Shown here: positions 61,319-64,000 of the stretch, piece after piece
How positions within the stretch are numbered: the first letter of the stretch is position 1
Layout: the number at the start of each line of letters is the position of its first letter
Source: Triops longicaudatus
Taxonomy: Eukaryota; Arthropoda; Branchiopoda; Notostraca; Triopsidae
Reading direction: 5' to 3'
DNA length: 64,000 bases
Assembly (NCBI GenBank): GCA_022885665.1
Contig: JAGQDJ010000016.1
Span: 124,001 to 188,000, forward strand
Position numbers and translations under genes: made by a program
The notes under the pieces: generated by a model
Database searches by the model: none
Told to the model about the DNA's origin: nothing
What the model saw: the letters and a program-made list of their open reading frames with translations, nothing else

Positions 61319-63333
61319 TTATGCTTCCTCCAATTTTCTCTTCTTCCCCCGCTGACTGGTCTCTGAAAGAAAAAATATTGAGAACGATGAACACCTGTTC
61401 AAATAAAAAGTCCTAATCTTACCCTCTGCGTTGTCTTCATCATTCTCCTCTTCTTCCTCGATTCCTTCACTGTCGTAATCGTCGCCTTCCTCGCCTTCAT
61501 CTGCCTCGTAGTCCTCGCCTTCACTTTCCTCCTAAAACACAAAGACTCGTTAACCAACTGCAGTTTTTTTCAAAATTAAAGACATGAATTACAGTTAACA
61601 TGAAGATACAAACGTAAAAATAAATCCGAAGCTTTTAAAGAAACAGCAATAAAATGTCACACAAGTTACAATGAAGAGATTAAAGCTCTAATGACCAGAT
61701 AGCAAATTAAGTAAAATTTAGCTTTCGTTATTTTTACTTGATCTTATTAAGTTTTCACTTCAAATAAGTGAAAACTTTTTTGTTTTGTTTGGCGAGATTT
61801 TATATCTGAATTTCAAGCATCAATAAAGTTAAGCAAATATACGTAAAAGACAAAAAAGAAAATAATTTACCCCGAGGTCTTTGTAAATGGCACTCAATCC
61901 AACTTCGTCGTCACCTTCCTCATCATCCTCATCATCTTCTTCCTCCTCACCTTCCTCGATGTCTTCTACAAGAAAAACGGATTAAAATCAACAACATTCT
62001 CTACTCATATTTAAACTCTACCATCATCGCTATCACCAGCGCTGTCTTCTTCGTCATTTCCATTGACATCGTCGTCACTGTCCTCAGCTTCTTTTTCTTC
62101 CCTGTCATAACCATCCAAAAATTTCAAGGAAGGCAGGAGTTCGAAAACTTTTTCTTTATACTCGGGTGTATGGGTCACTTCGCAGTTAAATAAATCCAAG
62201 TTTTTCAAATTCTTGAACTCTTTCTACAAAAGTAACAAAAAGAAAATTTAATTTCCTTCAAAATTGCGAACCTAACGCCGTACCAGAGGTTCCAACGCGT
62301 CAATACTTTTGATCTTATTCCCGCTTAAATTTAAGCAGGCAAGTTTGGGGCTTCCACTGAGAAAATTCAAACCTCCACTAATGCGGTTATCACTCAACTC
62401 CAACTGAAAAAGAACAATACAAAGATTATTCAACCTTACCTACCTTACAACTTGTATAAAAAATAAGCACGTTCCAAACACTTGATTATTTACCGTCTCT
62501 TTTCATTACCTCTACTGTCTATCATTTTTGTTTGTTTTTAACTTTAGTATACCTTTCTTAATTTAGGCAACTTAGGAAAGCCTTTCAGTGTCGTAAGCCC
62601 AACATTAATCAAACTGAGAACTCGTAAGTTGACGAATTCTTCTGTAATGCCCACGATATGTGTACTCCTGCAATTATCGAGGTTAAGCTCTTTGATCTGA
62701 AACATAAAAAATACATGAAATTAATACGGAAAGTATAAAATCTGAATCTCGCGCCTCTCGGAGCCATTTGCTGGGTCCTCGGCGCTGTTAGCCGCGTCGT
62801 GGAAACAGATTTTGTTGTGTCCTTTGTGGAAACGATCTCCGAAGTTACACACTATCCGCTAAGATATGCGTGGGGATAATATGCTAAAAATTACCAAAAT
62901 TATTCCCTTTGGCTTGTGTACTTCAGATAAACAAAAGTCATCACAAGTTGGCCTACTGTGATGCGACCAATGGCCACCGCCTTGACAGGGTTCGGAGAAG
63001 TCAGGGCACGCCGTGCGCCTTGGCGGGTACAATGAAAACACGCCATTACCCATTTATCCCCAATCAACTTCCCCTGAAAGACTTCTCGATGACATGATAA
63101 CAATTAACACTTTTAAGAAGGATACCACAGGAACTAGGATAAGGAAATAAAAAGCGTCAAGAGGTAGAAGCCTGCCAGTTGTTTCTCACATTAACCCACT
63201 CACACAAAACTTAAATAATGGCTAAAAATGTAACACCGCAATTTTTTATTACAAAAATACAAATAACCATGTTAACTTAGCTTACCTGAGCTGGTTTACG
63301 TCCTCGTTTCTCTAATTCAATGCGTTTTTCCAT
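61319..63333 (-). CDS. ANP32 acidic leucine-rich nuclear phosphoprotein, seven exons
   Basis: Exons on the - strand: 63333-63286, 62696-62553, 62403-62284, 62223-62022, 61965-61871, 61531-61423 and 61362-61319, all in phase, giving 253 residues. ANP32 proteins act in the nucleus as histone chaperone and INHAT components, phosphatase 2A inhibitors and mRNA-export adaptors. Seen: start MEKRIELEKRGRKPAQIKEL, leucine-rich repeats (ELNLDNCRS, RVLSLINVGLTTLKGFPKLP, LELSDNRISGGL, LACLNLSGNKIKSI), the LRR cap NLKNLDLFNCEVT and LPSLKFLDGYDREEKEAEDS, a long Asp/Glu tail containing VGLSAIYKDLG, and the nuclear localisation end QRGKKRKLEEA. Both ends match vertebrate ANP32A/B, so the gene is complete. 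Introns range from 60 to about 590 nt. Confidence 0.96.
61749..61777. repeat. 12-bp hairpin in an ANP32 intron
   Basis: AAGTTTTCACTT (61749-61760) and AAGTGAAAACTT (61766-61777) flank CAAAT, within the intron 61532-61870. Confidence 0.8.
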
Positions 63334-63600
63334 TATTACAAGGAAATTACAGAGCCGCAACGAACAACAACGAACCAACAAGCACAAAACCCACTACCAC
63401 GAGCTCCTCATGGACGCAGCACGAGCGCCAAAACAGCCTGGCAAAAGGCCTCGGGACCTGGCTCGCATGCTGTAAGGACGCCTTCGCTTACCCCCAAGCC
63501 GAGCTTGGCCCAGGCCAAATCACGCTACGTCCGTTGGGCCAACACTCTTCCTGGCGCGAAATTCAAAACTCCTACAGAAGAATCTCCAAGAAAATAAAAA
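63334..63600 (-). promoter_or_regulatory. probable ANP32 promoter and 5' UTR
   Basis: A GC-richer patch (about 63400-63560) immediately upstream of the ANP32 start codon in an otherwise AT-rich area. It contains a sequence reading TTTCGCGCC on the - strand (63553-63561), resembling an E2F site. No TATA box seen. The assignment rests on position and composition. Confidence 0.4.
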
Positions 63601-64000
63601 AACAAATTGTTTTTTATTTTTTAGAAATAATAGCGATTAGTTTATTTCCGCATTTTATTAATATTTCTGATTAAGTGAGGTCAAATTGAATTAATAGAAA
63701 TCAGTTTTATTTTTACTTAACAAACTTTATTACAAATTCCTCTGGCAAGAGTTAAAATTTACCAGAAAAACGCATTCTTTCCCTGCCAGGGCATGTCCAA
63801 ACTAAAGATTTGTGAAACAAAATACTTGGCTTTTCAACAAAACGGTTTGAACCCAAACAAAACCCCATTCCTTTTTCATACAAAACTCTGGCACAGGAAT
63901 AAATATAACAAATTCTTAGATACAGAATGTATACAAAAAAGTGGCACCTGTTGGCGATGCGAGGTATATCAAGCCTTCTTTTATCCTCGCATTTTTTACT
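63601..64000. other. right-hand flank
   Basis: AT-rich. AATAAAG occurs on the - strand near 63726 and AATAAA on the + strand near 63898, so the 3' UTR of a neighbouring gene may end here. No open frame of note. Confidence 0.3.

Overview
This is nuclear DNA from an invertebrate animal. Coding exons are small, split by GT-AG introns and followed by AATAAA signals. The recognisable products (a NIM1-type AMPK-related kinase, ANP32, ALDH3 and an orphan secreted DUF7042-type protein) are typical of Metazoa. I cannot name the species; nothing points to a vertebrate, and the intron style (many introns of 55-80 nt beside a few of 4-6 kb) would suit several invertebrate groups, sponges included. Homology statements rest on recalled family sequences; no search was run.

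Layout. On the + strand: a mitochondrial-type quinone oxidoreductase-like gene (757-2211, six exons), then a NIM1-like kinase (about 5256-8024). From 8.3 to 25.4 kb I find no convincing gene, only decayed transposon copies. From 25.4 to 49.1 kb one large + strand gene encodes a secreted cysteine-rich protein of the DUF7042-DUF7045 kind. I traced its signal-peptide exon and nine more; one short exon in the 44.0-45.7 kb interval could not be found. From 49.1 to 54.7 kb there is a gene-poor stretch with a near-perfect 45-bp palindrome. A ten-exon ALDH3 fatty aldehyde dehydrogenase gene follows (54744-58407, +), then a tRNA-like relic. A complete seven-exon ANP32 gene lies on the - strand (63333 to 61319), convergent with ALDH3.

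Mobile and repeat content: short inverted-repeat elements with CAGTA...CGTTATAACGAAC ends (pogo/Tigger-like MITEs) recur at 2.8, 15.7, 18.5, 18.7, 42.8 and 46.3-46.6 kb. A different 490-bp inverted-repeat element sits at 24.3 kb. Long hairpins occur at 6.05 and 51.14 kb.

The genes do not form an obvious pathway; they look like ordinary neighbours. The points most worth following are the duplicated exon in ALDH3 with a decayed 3' end, a retainable 65-nt intron that would remove the ALDH3 membrane tail, a CaaX box ending the NIM1-like kinase, the large orphan secreted-protein gene, and an ATG-initiated antisense ORF nested in one of its introns. I found no convincing new multi-gene system.
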